Shown here: one piece after another, positions 24,401 to 33,379 of the stretch
How the letters are laid out: every line of letters begins with the position of its first letter
Position numbering within the stretch: the stretch's first letter is position 1
Assembly (NCBI RefSeq): GCF_965638725.1
Contig: NC_134974.1
Coordinates: forward strand, 2,564,143-2,628,142
Reading direction: 5' to 3'
Source of the DNA: Aptenodytes patagonicus
Lineage: Eukaryota; Chordata; Aves; Sphenisciformes; Spheniscidae
DNA: 64,000 nucleotides
Translations under genes and position numbers: made by a program
Notes under the pieces: generated by a model
Database searches by the model: none
Seen by the model: only the letters and a program-made list of their open reading frames with translations
What the model was told of the DNA's origin: nothing

Positions 24401-25573
24401 ACCGTGGCCGAGTACAGGCTGCCGTCTGGGGCGGGGGGACACCAGCGTCAGCCCTGTCCCCACCCTGGGGACCCCGTCCCTCCCCCTCCAGCACCCACCG
24501 ACGAACAGGGCGACGATGCTCTGCTTGGTGTCGAAGGGGCACCGGGCCTGGCCGCTCACCTCCTCGCCCTCCTGCGCCAGGCTGCTCACCTGGAAGGGGA
24601 GGGGGGGCGAGGTGCTGAGACCCCCCATGCTCATCACACACACCCCCTGCAGCCCCCTCACTGCCCCCAGCCCCGGTGTGGAGCCGCTGAGGACCCCCAC
24701 ACTCATCACACCTCTGGGCACTGCCCTGCTGTGCTCCCCAGTGCAGGCTGAGACCCCCCACATTCATCACACCCACCGCCACCCCACTCCCCAGCAGGGT
24801 CTGAGACCCCCCCACACTCATCGCACCCCCCTGTGCTCCCCAGCAGGAGCTGAGCCCCCCCCACTTGTGACACCCACGCCCCCCCCCCGGCTCCCCCCAC
24901 CTGGTAGGTGCGGCAGAGGGGGCTGAAGGCGTTGGTGCCGCAGGCCAGGAGGGGTGCCGGCGTCGCGGGGCACCAGCACCCTGATGTAGTTGTGGCACTC
25001 GTCCTGCGCGGGGGCAGGTGGGGACACGGGGGGGACATGGGGGGCCCCATCATCCCCACCTCCCTCTGCCCCGAGCCTCCTGTTTGCCCCCGTCCCTCCC
25101 ATCTCCTATACTCTGTACCCCTGTACCCCCATACCTCCATACCCCGTAGCCCCCCACCATGTACCCCCACAGCCCCTACCCTGCACTCCTGCACCCCCAT
25201 ACCCTGCACCCCCATACCATGTACCCCTGCACCCCCATACCATGTACCCCCATACCATGTACCCCTGTACCCCCACAACCTGTACCCCCATACCCTGTCC
25301 CCTGTATCCCCGTAGCATGTACCCCCATACCTTGTACCCCATACGCTGTACCCCGCATCCCCATACCCCGTACCCTCATACTCCCATACCTCCCCTACCA
25401 CATACCCCACACCCTGTACCCCCCTGTACCCACACCCCGTACCCCCACACCCCCCTACCATATACCCCGCACCCCGTACCCCCCTGCACCCACACCCCGT
25501 ATCCTGCACCCCCCCCATACCCGTACCCCCATACCTGCAGCCGGCCCCGCATGGCGCAGTTCTCCCCTGTCCC
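18467..25573 (-). CDS. SEMA6C: semaphorin-6C, 5'-truncated by an assembly gap and with a one-base frameshift
   Basis: Minus-strand exons in transcript order: about 25573-25535 (partial), 25003-24901, 24589-24499, 24425-24303, 23877-23789, 23216-22999, 22526-22395, 22295-22143, 21587-21351, 20863-20726, 20377-20300, 20176-20121, 19881-19834 and 19257-18467 (stop TGA). They encode about 764 residues if one extra base is ignored. Sema-domain blades show [54 protein letters not shown] and [19 protein letters not shown]-like segment ([13 protein letters not shown]) follows, then a short stalk with FEQD, one membrane helix ([20 protein letters not shown]) and a Pro-rich cytoplasmic tail with [11 protein letters not shown]. 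Human SEMA6C has matching motifs. The family are plexin ligands in axon guidance. Signal peptide and the first sema strands are lost in the N gap. Exon 25003-24901 holds an extra C, and the 22999 donor is GC, not GT. Confidence 0.9.
19360..19800. repeat. minisatellite of CCCTGGGGTCCCTC units in the last SEMA6C intron
   Basis: About 440 bp of near-continuous CCTGGGGTCCCTCCTGGTC and TCCCTCTTCTGTCCC variants, with a basic unit near 14 bp and higher-order periods of about 28-30 bp. It fills the intron between exons 19881-19834 and 19257-18467. A C-homopolymer of about 17-18 nt sits near 19,312-19,329, just upstream of the final exon on the transcribed strand. Confidence 0.8.
20410..20715. repeat. 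CCCTTGCACACTCCCATG tandem repeat, SEMA6C intron
   Basis: Units of roughly 18-24 bp built on GCCCTTGCACACTCCCATG fill the intron between exons 20863-20726 and 20377-20300. Homogeneity is highest at 20,560-20,690. Confidence 0.75.
20870..21345. repeat. CAGCACCCA-type simple/minisatellite repeat, SEMA6C intron
   Basis: Short CAGCACCCA and GCCAGCACCCCACAGC units occupy almost the whole intron between exons 21587-21351 and 20863-20726. The array is degenerate, with local periods of 18-21 bp (for example 20,940-20,990). Confidence 0.7.
21590..22000. repeat. CTTGCAC-rich minisatellite, SEMA6C intron
   Basis: CTTGCACACCCTCGCA-like units are spread through this intron. Near 21,867-21,960 a 46-bp block beginning TTTGCACTAGGGCTTTGCAG is repeated almost identically, a sign of recent duplication. 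Confidence 0.75.
22610..22985. repeat. TGTCCCCATGTCCCC repeat, SEMA6C intron with GC donor
   Basis: A low-complexity TGTCCCCATGTCCCC array occupies the intron between exons 23216-22999 and 22526-22395. This is the intron whose donor is GC rather than GT. Confidence 0.7.
23222..23690. repeat. ~27-bp minisatellite, SEMA6C intron
   Basis: At least a dozen units of about 26-28 bp, on the pattern GGCATCAGCACCCAGGGACC CACA, lie in direct tandem between exons 23877-23789 and 23216-22999. Variants CACATGGGCACCCATGGGC and CCCGGGACCCTCAGGC alternate, suggesting higher-order duplication. Confidence 0.8.
24010..24300. repeat. CCCCTCTACCCAT simple repeat, SEMA6C intron
   Basis: Degenerate units of CCTCTACCCCATCCC and ATACACCCGTACCCC, about 12-20 bp long, fill the intron upstream of exon 23877-23789 in transcript order. 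Confidence 0.65.
24600..24890. repeat. ~55-60-bp minisatellite, SEMA6C intron
   Basis: About five imperfect copies of a unit containing GAGACCCCCCACACTCATCA and TGTGCTCCCCAGCAGG lie between exons 25003-24901 and 24589-24499. Minus-strand frames over it repeat CDECGG-like peptides and are not genes. Confidence 0.7.
25085..25535. repeat. ~15-bp CATACCATGTACCCC repeat, SEMA6C intron next to the gap
   Basis: Continuous 12-16-bp units of CCCATACCATGTACCCC fill the first visible SEMA6C intron, almost up to exon 25573-25535. Similar repeats next to the N run may explain why assembly broke here. Confidence 0.75.
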
Positions 25574-25673
25574 NNNNNNNNNNNNNNNNNNNNNNNNNNN
25601 NNNNNNNNNNNNNNNNNNNNNNNNNNNNNNNNNNNNNNNNNNNNNNNNNNNNNNNNNNNNNNNNNNNNNNNNN
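25574..25673. other. assembly gap (100 N)
   Basis: Exactly 100 N, a conventional placeholder for a gap of unknown size. It removes the 5' end of SEMA6C (minus) and the first exon of SCNM1 (plus), and could hide any gene between them. A reading frame running across the N is an artefact. Confidence 0.99.
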
Positions 25674-25775
25674 GCTGGTTCCCCACGGGGCGAACTGGGG
25701 GCAGACACTCCCCCCCCTCCGGCAGCAGGCGTCGGGGGGGACAAGCGCTCACCCGGCCCCCTTGGTCTCTCCCAG

Positions 25776-27055
25776 AAAAGACGCGTTGCAGACCTGTTGG
25801 CCAACTACATCCCCGAGGACGAGGCATTGCTGCTGAGGAGCGGGAGGTGAGTGAGACCCCCGAGGGCAGCCCCCCACCTCCGGCCGCTTGCGGGGTCCTG
25901 ACGGCAGCTTTCCCCCCCCCTTGGCATAGGTACGCCTGCACGGTGTGCGCCCACCGCCCCGTCTTCGACACGCTGGATGTGCTGACAGTCCACAGGGCCG
26001 GCAAGAAGCACACGGGCAGTAAGTGGGGGGCCGGCGGGGGGGTGGGATGTGCCGAGCGAGCGTGTCCCCCCGTCCCCTTCTCTCTCTTCCAGGCCTGCAG
26101 CGCTTCTACGGCAGGAAGCGCTCGCTCCAGGACGCGGCCCAGAAGCGGCGCCACGTGGAGGAGGTGCAGGCAGAAGAGGCACGCGTGCAGGTTGGTGCGG
26201 ACGCCCCTTCCTCACCCTGCCGGACTCCCTGGCTGGGCCCCCCCCCCGAGCTCTGTCCCCTCTCCCCAGGGCTCCCCGGCCCCTCTTCTGGCGCAGACGA
26301 GGAGGATCGCCCGGAGCGCTCTGCTGAAAGCCGCTCCCTACAGCAGCTGCTGCCGGAGGACGGGGTAAGACCTTTGGTTTTGCTGCTGGAGGACGGGGCT
26401 TCCCAGAAGGGGAAGTGGCCTCACCACCGTCGGGCATTTGTGGCACAAGGCCCTGACTCCTTTTCCCGTCGCAGGGCGGAGGGAAGCAGCTCGCGAGCTG
26501 GTGTGACCCAGATGGGGCCGAGTGCCGCTGTGACGCCTCCGGAGCCGTCACAGAAGGACGGAGAAGCCGTGGACGCCAGCCCTGCAGCCCTGCTGCCGGG
26601 GCACTGCGGCAGGCAAGCGGGTAAGAGCCGGTCGGCTGCTCCGGGGCTGTGCCGGCACTGGCGGGGCAGGGCGCCCAGGCTCTCAGCCGGGCCTCTCCCG
26701 TTTCTGTGCGTCCCGCCAGCCCCTCTCTGCCCTCCCAGATGCACCGAAGGTGGCTCCGGCTCGGACGCAGCGAGGCGGCAAAGGAAAAGCCTCATCGTCG
26801 GCCCTGAGCCAGCCCGAAGCCCTCAGCCCCGAGAGACGCCAGGCCCTGGAGCGATACCTGCAGCTGCGGAGGTGAGTCTTGGCCCCGCTGGCACGGGGAA
26901 CCCCATAACGAGAACGCCTCTCACTCCCTCCATCTGTCTGTCCGTCCGTCCCCAGCGCCGGCTGGATCCAGGACCGCTCTGGCAAGTGGGTGAAGGACGA
27001 GAATGCCGAATTCGACTCTGACGAGGACGAGCCGCCCGCTCTGCTGCCGGCCTGA
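25776..27055 (+). CDS. SCNM1: sodium channel modifier 1 (SCNM1), first exon missing
   Basis: Exons 25776-25846, 25930-26018, 26093-26190, 26270-26364, 26475-26620, 26739-26871 and 26956-27055 (stop TGA) give 243 in-frame residues with consistent phases. The frame starts at KRRVADLLANYIPEDEALLL, equivalent to about residue 18 of human SCNM1, so only a short first exon is lost in the gap. A matrin-type C2H2 zinc finger follows (CTVC, then H-RAGKK-H). LLAQTRRIARSALLKAAPYS and the C-terminal GWIQDRSGKWVKDENAEFDS are strongly family-like. SCNM1 is a nuclear splicing protein (U1-associated, and reported in the minor spliceosome). It lies head-to-head with SEMA6C. The middle exon 26475-26620 is the least conserved. 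An AATAGA variant near 27,124 is a weak poly(A) candidate. Confidence 0.92.
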
Positions 27056-28113
27056 GGCCCCCCTCTGCCCCACCGGTCCCCGCGGGGACGGTCCCCCTCA
27101 GGCTGTCCCCAGGCCCCGCCGTTAATAGAGGCAGCTGGAGAGGACGGAGGTGTCTGAGCCGTTGGGGCAGGCCCCGGGGAGGGGTGATATTGGGGGTCCC
27201 AGTGTTTTGCCACCCCGGGATGCTCAACCTGGTGCCTTTTTGGGGTGTCCCCACCCCGGCCAGAGCCCTGCGAGCCCTGCCAACCTCGATGTGGGTTTCT
27301 GCCCGTCCCCTCCTGTCCCTGGCCCAAGTCACGCTCATTTTCTCGCGCGCTGGCAGCTGCCTGCGGGTCGTGGCCTTTCGGGGTGGTGGCGCCGGGTTCC
27401 CCCCCCTCCTCCCCAGCCCCGGCAGCTGTCCCAGTGCTTCGGAAGGCGCTCGGCCATGCCGCCCTCCCTCTGCCTCAGTTCCCCCCCCTCCTTTTCCTGC
27501 CAGCCTTTGGGTGCCTGCGGGTGCTCCCACGTTGGGGGGCACCCGTGGGACTGTTGTTTACGGGGCTGCACCCTGAGCCAGCATCCACGCCCCTGGGACA
27601 GCACCCACCACCCACCCAAGGGTCTCTCTGGGCACCGGGATTTACCGTGGTAAATTGGCTCGTGCCTATAAATAGGTGGTGGGACCTATAAATAGGCCCT
27701 GCATCCCCCCCACCTGCCTCACCGGGCTTGGGGGTGCTGACCCCCGCGGGCCCTGGGTGCCCAGCTCTGTGCCACGGGGGCACCCGGCTGCCCACCGGGG
27801 GGGGGTTACCCTGCTCCCCCCACCCCTCCTGGTGCCGTAACCCAATCCCCCGGGTATAAATACCCCAACCCCATGGCCCCGCTGCTCCCCGAGGGGATCC
27901 AGGCGTCCGGCTCGGCCCCCATGGATTAACAGTCGGAGGCTAACGGGGGGCCGCGAGCCCCGCAAGACGGGAGGAGGTGGTGTGCCCCCGCTGCCTCCCC
28001 GGCGGCGTTACCCTCCCTCGGCCCATCCCTATGATCCCAATTCTGGCCCCCGCATGCAAATCCTGCCCCGGGACGCATCCGAGCGGATCCCAAAGCCGCG
28101 TCTCTCCATTGTC
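27056..28113. other. SCNM1-TMOD4 intergenic DNA; LYSMD1 not seen
   Basis: No LysM domain or other family signature is readable in any frame, although mammals carry LYSMD1 here. The stretch holds two identical CTATAAATAG elements (27666-27675 and 27686-27695) and a palindromic GGTATAAATACC (near 27853-27864), set in GC-rich sequence. Confidence 0.6.
27666..27695. promoter_or_regulatory. paired CTATAAATAG (MEF2/TATA-type) elements
   Basis: Two perfect copies of CTATAAATAG start exactly 20 bp apart. The sequence fits the MEF2 consensus YTAWWWWTAR and also contains TATAAATA. The site lies about 0.5 kb beyond the 3' end of TMOD4, a muscle gene, so a muscle enhancer is one reading and a core promoter another. 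Function is inferred only. Confidence 0.35.
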
Positions 28114-28119
28114 TTTATT
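28114..28119 (-). terminator. TMOD4: AATAAA polyadenylation signal of TMOD4
   Basis: A canonical hexamer on the minus strand (plus-strand TTTATT) sits about 60 nt after the TAA stop, giving a very short 3' UTR. Position and context make it the likely signal. Confidence 0.7.
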
Positions 28120-28179
28120 TACAGCGGCCCCGGGGAGCGGGAGCAGGAGCCGGAGCTCGTTCGTGCCGTGGGGGGGCTG

Positions 28180-31100
28180 TTAGGTTTTCTTCTGCTTGCG
28201 ACCTGGGGGCAGGGGAAAGGGGGGGGAGGGGGGTCAGGGTTGGCCCCCCCCCCTCCCCCCCCCCCCGATTCCTGCCCCGGGAGGGGACGCAGGGGACACT
28301 CACGGAGCTCGTTGTTGTTGGTGATGGCGATGGCGGCACGGGCGCGGGGGCCTTGCTGCGTGAAGTGGTAGCCGAAGCGCACAACGGAAGGGCACTGCTC
28401 CAGCATGGTGGCCATCTCCATCTCCACCGTGTCGCCCAGCCGCTGGCACTGTGGGGCCGGGGTGAAACCAGGCACAGCGGGAAGTCGGGGACACCCATGT
28501 CCCCTCCCCGGGCCACCCACGGGTGCCCGTCCCTACCTGGTTGTCCACCTTGAGCTCGCTCAGGGTGGCGTTGTGGTACATGGCCTTGATGATGCTCATC
28601 ATGCCGGTGCTGGTGATGAAGTTGGATTCGATGTTGAGGCTCTGCAGGGTCTTGTTCTCCATCAGCATCTCGGCCACGGCCTGCGTGTCACCTCAGGGTG
28701 TCACCTCGGGGTGTCACCCCGCCTCTGGCATGTCCTGGGCCACCGATGCCCCAGGTGACGGTGGAAAAGCCACCGTCACCTGGGCTTGCTGGTGCCCAGG
28801 ATGGAGCTGGGGGCAGGGGACCGTGTCCCCTCCCTGTCTGGGGACACGGGGCTGGGACTCACGCTGGCCACGGGGTCGTTGCTGCGGGTGGCCACCAGGC
28901 TGAGCTTCTTGACGTGAGTGTTGGTTTTCATGGCCTCGCAGATGGCCTTCAGCGTGGAGATGGGAATGTCCTGCGGCAGGGGGACATGGATGTCACCAAG
29001 GGGATGGGGACATCCCCGAGGGGATGTGGGTGTCACCAAGGGGCTGCAAGTGGCGTCAAGGGGGTGGAGATGTCTCCAAGGGCACAGGGGCATCCCCGAG
29101 AGGGTGCTGGATGTCACACGAGGGATGTAAATGGCACTGAAGGGATGTGGGATGTCACCACGGGGACACGGATGCCCCTGGGTGAGGACCAGCACCCTGG
29201 GGTGCCCTGGAGCCACTCCAGGATGGGGACAGACACCCCAGGGATGCCCCAAGACAGGGACAACCCTGCAGGGACACCCCGGGACAGCGAGCAGCACCTT
29301 GGGACAGGGTGACCAAGCCTCATGGGGACACCCCAGGGTAGGACCCATCACCCTGGCACCATCCTGGGCAGGGAGCAGCACCCAGGGACACCCTGGGGAC
29401 GCTGTGGGGGCCACAGTGATGCCCCAGCATGGCGACCAGTACCTGGGGGTGCCCTGGAGACACCCTGGGATAGGGACCAGCCCCACAGGGACACCCCAGG
29501 ATGGGGATTGGCACCCCAGGACCGGGACTAGCACCTTGGGGACACCCTGGGGACACCGCCACCGGGTCCCTCACCTTGATGTTGTTGAGGTTGACGTCCT
29601 CCAGAGCCCCGTCGTTGGCCTGGATCTGCCGCAGCGTCTCCTCCACGTTGGTGGGATTCGGGGGCTCATCCGGCACCGGCTTGTATGTGTCGGGCTTCAC
29701 CACGCCTGGGGCACACGCGTGTGTGCAGGGACATGTGTGACCGTGCACGGGGATACGGTCTCATGGGGACACGTGTGTTTGCATGCGTGCATGGGGTCAC
29801 CATGGGGAGTCCCAGAGGGGTTCTGGTCCCCAAATCCCCCCCCCCCCCCGCCCCGAACAGCCCCATGGACTCCGTGTCCCCCTGTCCCAGGGGAGCTTGT
29901 CCCTGTGTCCCCTGTCCTGGGGTGGCTTGTCCCCGTGTCCCCAAGGCACTCACTGTTGATGCCCTCCGTGTTGGAGATGGTCCCGCTGCAGATCGCGTCG
30001 TAGTACTGCTTGTTGCTCATCAGCGTGTACATGCCCAGGATGGCTGCGGGACCGGGGGGGATCAGAGAGTACCCCAGGACCCCCCCGGTCCCCTCGTGTC
30101 CCCCCAGGGGTGGCCGTAGCCCCCCCAGCCCTGCCCGGGGAAGCCATGGGGAGCCGCTGGGCTGGGGGCCAGCGGTGAAAGCCGAGCACGGGGGCATGGC
30201 GCTGCTTTTAGCCGGGTCCTGGCGGAGACCCAGAGGGGACGGAGGGGGGTCCGGCACACGCCTGGCAGCGGGGAGCACGGGGGTGACGTGGGGCCGGGGC
30301 AGGCGTGCAACACGTTGGTCCCGTGCAACGTTTCCCCCCATGCGACACTTATCCTTGTGTAATACGCTGTCCCCGTGCAACACGCTTCCCCCCCGTGCAA
30401 CGCTGCGGAGCAATGTGTTGCCCCCATGTGAAGCTGCTGTGGGACACGCCACCCCCATGCGAAGTTGTGGTGTAACGGGGCAGCCTTGTGCAAGGCTGCG
30501 GTGCAACACGGCAGCCCCGTGCAAGGTTGTTGTGCGACGCAGCAGCTCCGCACAAGGCTGCGCTGTGACATGGCAGCCCCGTGCAAGACTCTGGTGTGAT
30601 GTGGCAGCCTCGTGCGAGGCTGCGGTGCAAGGCGGCAGCCCCATGCAAGGTTCTGGTGCAACACAGCTGCCCCGTGTGAGGCTGCGGTGCAACATGGCTG
30701 CCCCGTGTGAGGCTGCGGTACAACGTGGCTGCCCCGTGTGAGGCTGCGGTGCGACATGGCTGCCCCGTGTGAGGCTGCGGTGCGACATGGCTGCCCCGTG
30801 TGAGGCTGTGGTGTGACATGGCTGCCCCGTGTGAGGCTGCGGTACAACGTGGCTGCCCCGTGTGAGGCTGCGGTGCGACATGGCTGCCCCGTGTGAGGCT
30901 GCGGTGCGACATGGCTGCCCCGTGTGAGGCTGTGGTGTGACATGGCTGCCCCGTGTGAGGCTGTGGTGCAACAAGGCAGCTCCGTGTGAGGCTGCGGTGC
31001 GATGCAGCAGCCCCATGCAAGGCTGCGGTGCGACATGGCTGCCCCTTGCAAGGCTGCGGTGTGATGCAGCAGCCCCATGCGAGGCTGCGGTGCAACATGG

Positions 31101-32551
31101 CAGGCCTGTGCAAGACTGTGGTGTGATGTGGCAGCCTCGTGCAAGACTGTGGTGTGATGTGGCAGCCTCGTGCAAGGCTGTGGTGTGATGTGGCAGCCCC
31201 GTGCAAGGCTGTGGTGCAACAAGGCAGCCCTGTGTGAGGCTGCGGTGCGATGCAGCAGCCCCGTGCAAGGCTGTGGTGCGACGTGGCTGCCCTGCGTGAG
31301 GCTGCGGTGCAACGTGGTTTCCCCGTGTGGGGCTGTGGTGTGATGTGGCAGCCCCGTGCGAGGCTGAGGTGCGATGCGGCAGCCCTGTGCAAAGTTGTGG
31401 TGCAATGTGGCAGCCCCGTGCGAGGCTGCGGTGCGAGGCGCAGCCCCGTGCGAGACCCACCGGCGATGTCGCACATCTCGGCCTCGGTGGCGTTGGCCAG
31501 CGCCTCCTCCAGCTCGGGCTCCAGCGTGATCTGCTCCTCCCGCGGGATCTCCCGCGTCGGGTTCTTGGGCACGAAGGGCTTCCCTGGGTGCGGGCACACG
31601 GGTCGCACCCTGCCTGGCCTCGCACCAGCCGGGTGACACCGGACACGGTGGCCCCGGGGTTGGGGCTGGCAGAAGCACGTGGGGATGTGGCCGCTGCCGG
31701 AGGGCGACCTGGCATAAGGGTGGCCGTGCCTGGGGGTGACGCTGCCGGGGGTGGGAGTCTGGGGGGTGGCATTGCCAGCGGGTGACAGTCTGGGGGGGTT
31801 TGTGTGACCGTACTGGGGGGGGTGATGTTGCCAGGGGGTGGCCGTGCTGGGGGGTGGCCATGCTGGGGGGGGACGGACATTGCCAGGGGATGGCTGAACT
31901 GGAGGTGGCATTGCCGCGGGGTGGCCGTGCCAGGGGTGGCATTGCCAGAGGTGGCTGTACTGGGGGTGGCATTGCTGGGGGTGACATTGCAGGGGGTGGC
32001 CATGTGGGGGATGACATTGCCAGGGGGTGGCCGTGCCCGGGGCTGGCGGGGACCCAGCTCGCCCAGGACACCCGAGCCTCTGGCGAGGACCGTTCTGCCG
32101 AGCTAAATATACCCAGCGCTGCAGGGCCCCGTCCCCCCTGGTCCCTGCCACGGTCCCCGCCATGTCCCCCCCCGGGTCCCCGCACCTTTCTTCTCGCCGG
32201 TGAAGGGCACCAGGTCATCGCGCTCGCCGGCCTCCAGCGCCTGCTTCTCCAGGTGCTGCAGCAGGGCCTCCCGATCCAGCGGCCCCGTCGGGCTCTTCTG
32301 CGTCTGGTCCCGCTGCCGCAGCCCCACCGGCAGCAGCATGTTCTGGGGACCCACCGTGTCACCCCTGGGGGACCCTGGCAGCTGGGTGGCGCCCATCCTG
32401 CTCGCCACCCCCCCGCACCAGGACCCACCTCGGGGTCCATCTCCAGCAGCTCCGTGTCCAGCTGTGCCAGCTCCTCGGCCGACAGTTCCTGCAGGATCTT
32501 GTCCTCGTCAATGTCCCGGTACTTCTCCAGCTCCTGCCGGTAGGACGTCAT
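28180..32551 (-). CDS. TMOD4: tropomodulin-4 (TMOD4), complete, 9 coding exons
   Basis: Minus-strand exons 32551-32429, 32342-32186, 31583-31461, 30043-29954, 29705-29575, 28970-28863, 28680-28537, 28448-28304 and 28202-28180 (stop TAA) give 347 aa; human TMOD4 is 345. All introns are GT-AG and phases agree. The N-terminus ([18 protein letters not shown]) is the first tropomyosin-binding segment and LPFTGEKK-type sequence ([12 protein letters not shown]) borders the actin-capping region. The C-terminal half is the leucine-rich repeat cap ([37 protein letters not shown]), ending in a basic RRKQKKT tail. Tropomodulins cap actin pointed ends with tropomyosin in the sarcomere; TMOD4 is the skeletal-muscle form. 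The paralogue is assigned from VPS72/PIP5K1A synteny plus sequence. Introns are minisatellite-rich. Confidence 0.95.
28975..29570. repeat. two minisatellite arrays in TMOD4 intron 5
   Basis: Units of AAGGGGATGTGGGTGTCACC (28,985-29,165) give way to units of about 30 bp containing GGGGACACCCCAGGATGGGG and CACCCTGG (29,170-29,560). They fill the intron between exons 29705-29575 and 28970-28863. Confidence 0.75.
30420..31450. repeat. 31-bp minisatellite (~30 copies) in TMOD4 intron 3
   Basis: The core unit is GCTGCCCCGTGTGAGGCTGC followed by GGTGCGACATG (31 bp). Copies between about 30,690 and 30,960 are nearly identical, and flanking copies carry GTGCAAGGCTGTGGTGTGAT-type variants. The array fills most of the intron between exons 31583-31461 and 30043-29954. 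No unit contains a stop on the transcribed strand in any frame, so three very long overlapping minus-strand frames run through it. Confidence 0.9.
31690..32045. repeat. GGTGGCATTGCCAGGGG minisatellite in TMOD4 intron 2
   Basis: Units of 20-34 bp built on GGGGGTGGCATTGCCAGGGG and GTGGCCGTGC recur between exons 32342-32186 and 31583-31461. Confidence 0.7.
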
Positions 32552-33360
32552 GGTGGGGGGCCGGGGGGTGGCCTGGGGGGGGACGACAGGGGGGCTGAGC
32601 AGCCGGTGGGAGGCTCCCCGGGGTGGGGGGGATGCCCCGCACCATGAGGGGACCCCTCACGCCACAGTGACCCCCCCCCCCATGCCACGGCCTGCAGGGC
32701 CCCTTCGTGCCACGGGGTGGTATTGGGTTCCCACCAGGCTGGGGGGGCCGTGGGGCACCCCAGGGTGGGGGGTCCGGGGTGGTGTGGTTGAGAAGCTCTT
32801 GGGGAAACTGAGTCATGTCTCCGAGGTGCTCCCCAGGGCCAGGACCCACCCTGGGGGACAGGTCCCGGTTCAGCAGCCCCAGCCCCCCCCCTCCCCACAG
32901 TGTCCCTTTGCCCCCCAACACGGGTCCCCACCTCCCTGGGGGGGGCAGCAGGGCTAAATGCTGAGGACATGAGTCCCCCGACACCGGGGTTGGGTCCCCC
33001 CCGAGGAATCGGGTTGAGATTTTCCCCCCCCGACGCCTGGGTACCCAGGGCTGGGGGGACACGCACACACACGCACCCAGCGCCCCTGGGAGGGACCGGG
33101 CACCCACGGGCGAGAGCCGGGGGGCTGCGGGGTGGGGGATCACTCGGAGTGGGGATCCCCGACAGACCCAGGGACCCCTGAGCCCGTCTCCCTGGGGGTG
33201 ACGTGCCCCCCCCACACCCCGGGGACCCCCACCCCGAGGACCCCCACCCCAGGGCCCTACCTGGCCGCTGGCCGGAGCGGCGGAGCCTGCCTGGGTGCGA
33301 GCCCCGGTGCTGAGCCAAGGGCTCCGGCCGCGCAGGGCATGAGATCAGCGTTTTATTCTG
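32552..33360 (-). promoter_or_regulatory. TMOD4: TMOD4 5' region: noncoding exon 1 and TATA-like promoter
   Basis: Minus-strand acceptor CCCCCCAG lies just before 32572, leaving 21 nt of 5' UTR ahead of the ATG. About 700 bp upstream, a donor (GTAGGG) after position 33261 follows a run beginning near 33,325. Upstream of that is AATAAAA (33351-33357 region), about the right distance for a TATA-like box. Together they suggest a noncoding first exon of roughly 33,325-33,261. Motifs are seen; usage is inferred. Confidence 0.45.
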
Positions 33361-33379
33361 CGAGCCGGCAGCGGGGAGG

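Noticed and set aside
24706-26154. 482-codon minus-strand frame spanning the gap
   Set aside because: It runs across 100 N and through intronic repeats. Only short pieces match SEMA6C exons, and the right-hand part is antisense to SCNM1.
29697-32551. Minus-strand open frames of 829, 768 and 604 codons
   Set aside because: They read through the stop-free 31-bp minisatellite in TMOD4 intron 3. Good TMOD4 splice sites remove this sequence and the peptide is pure repeat.
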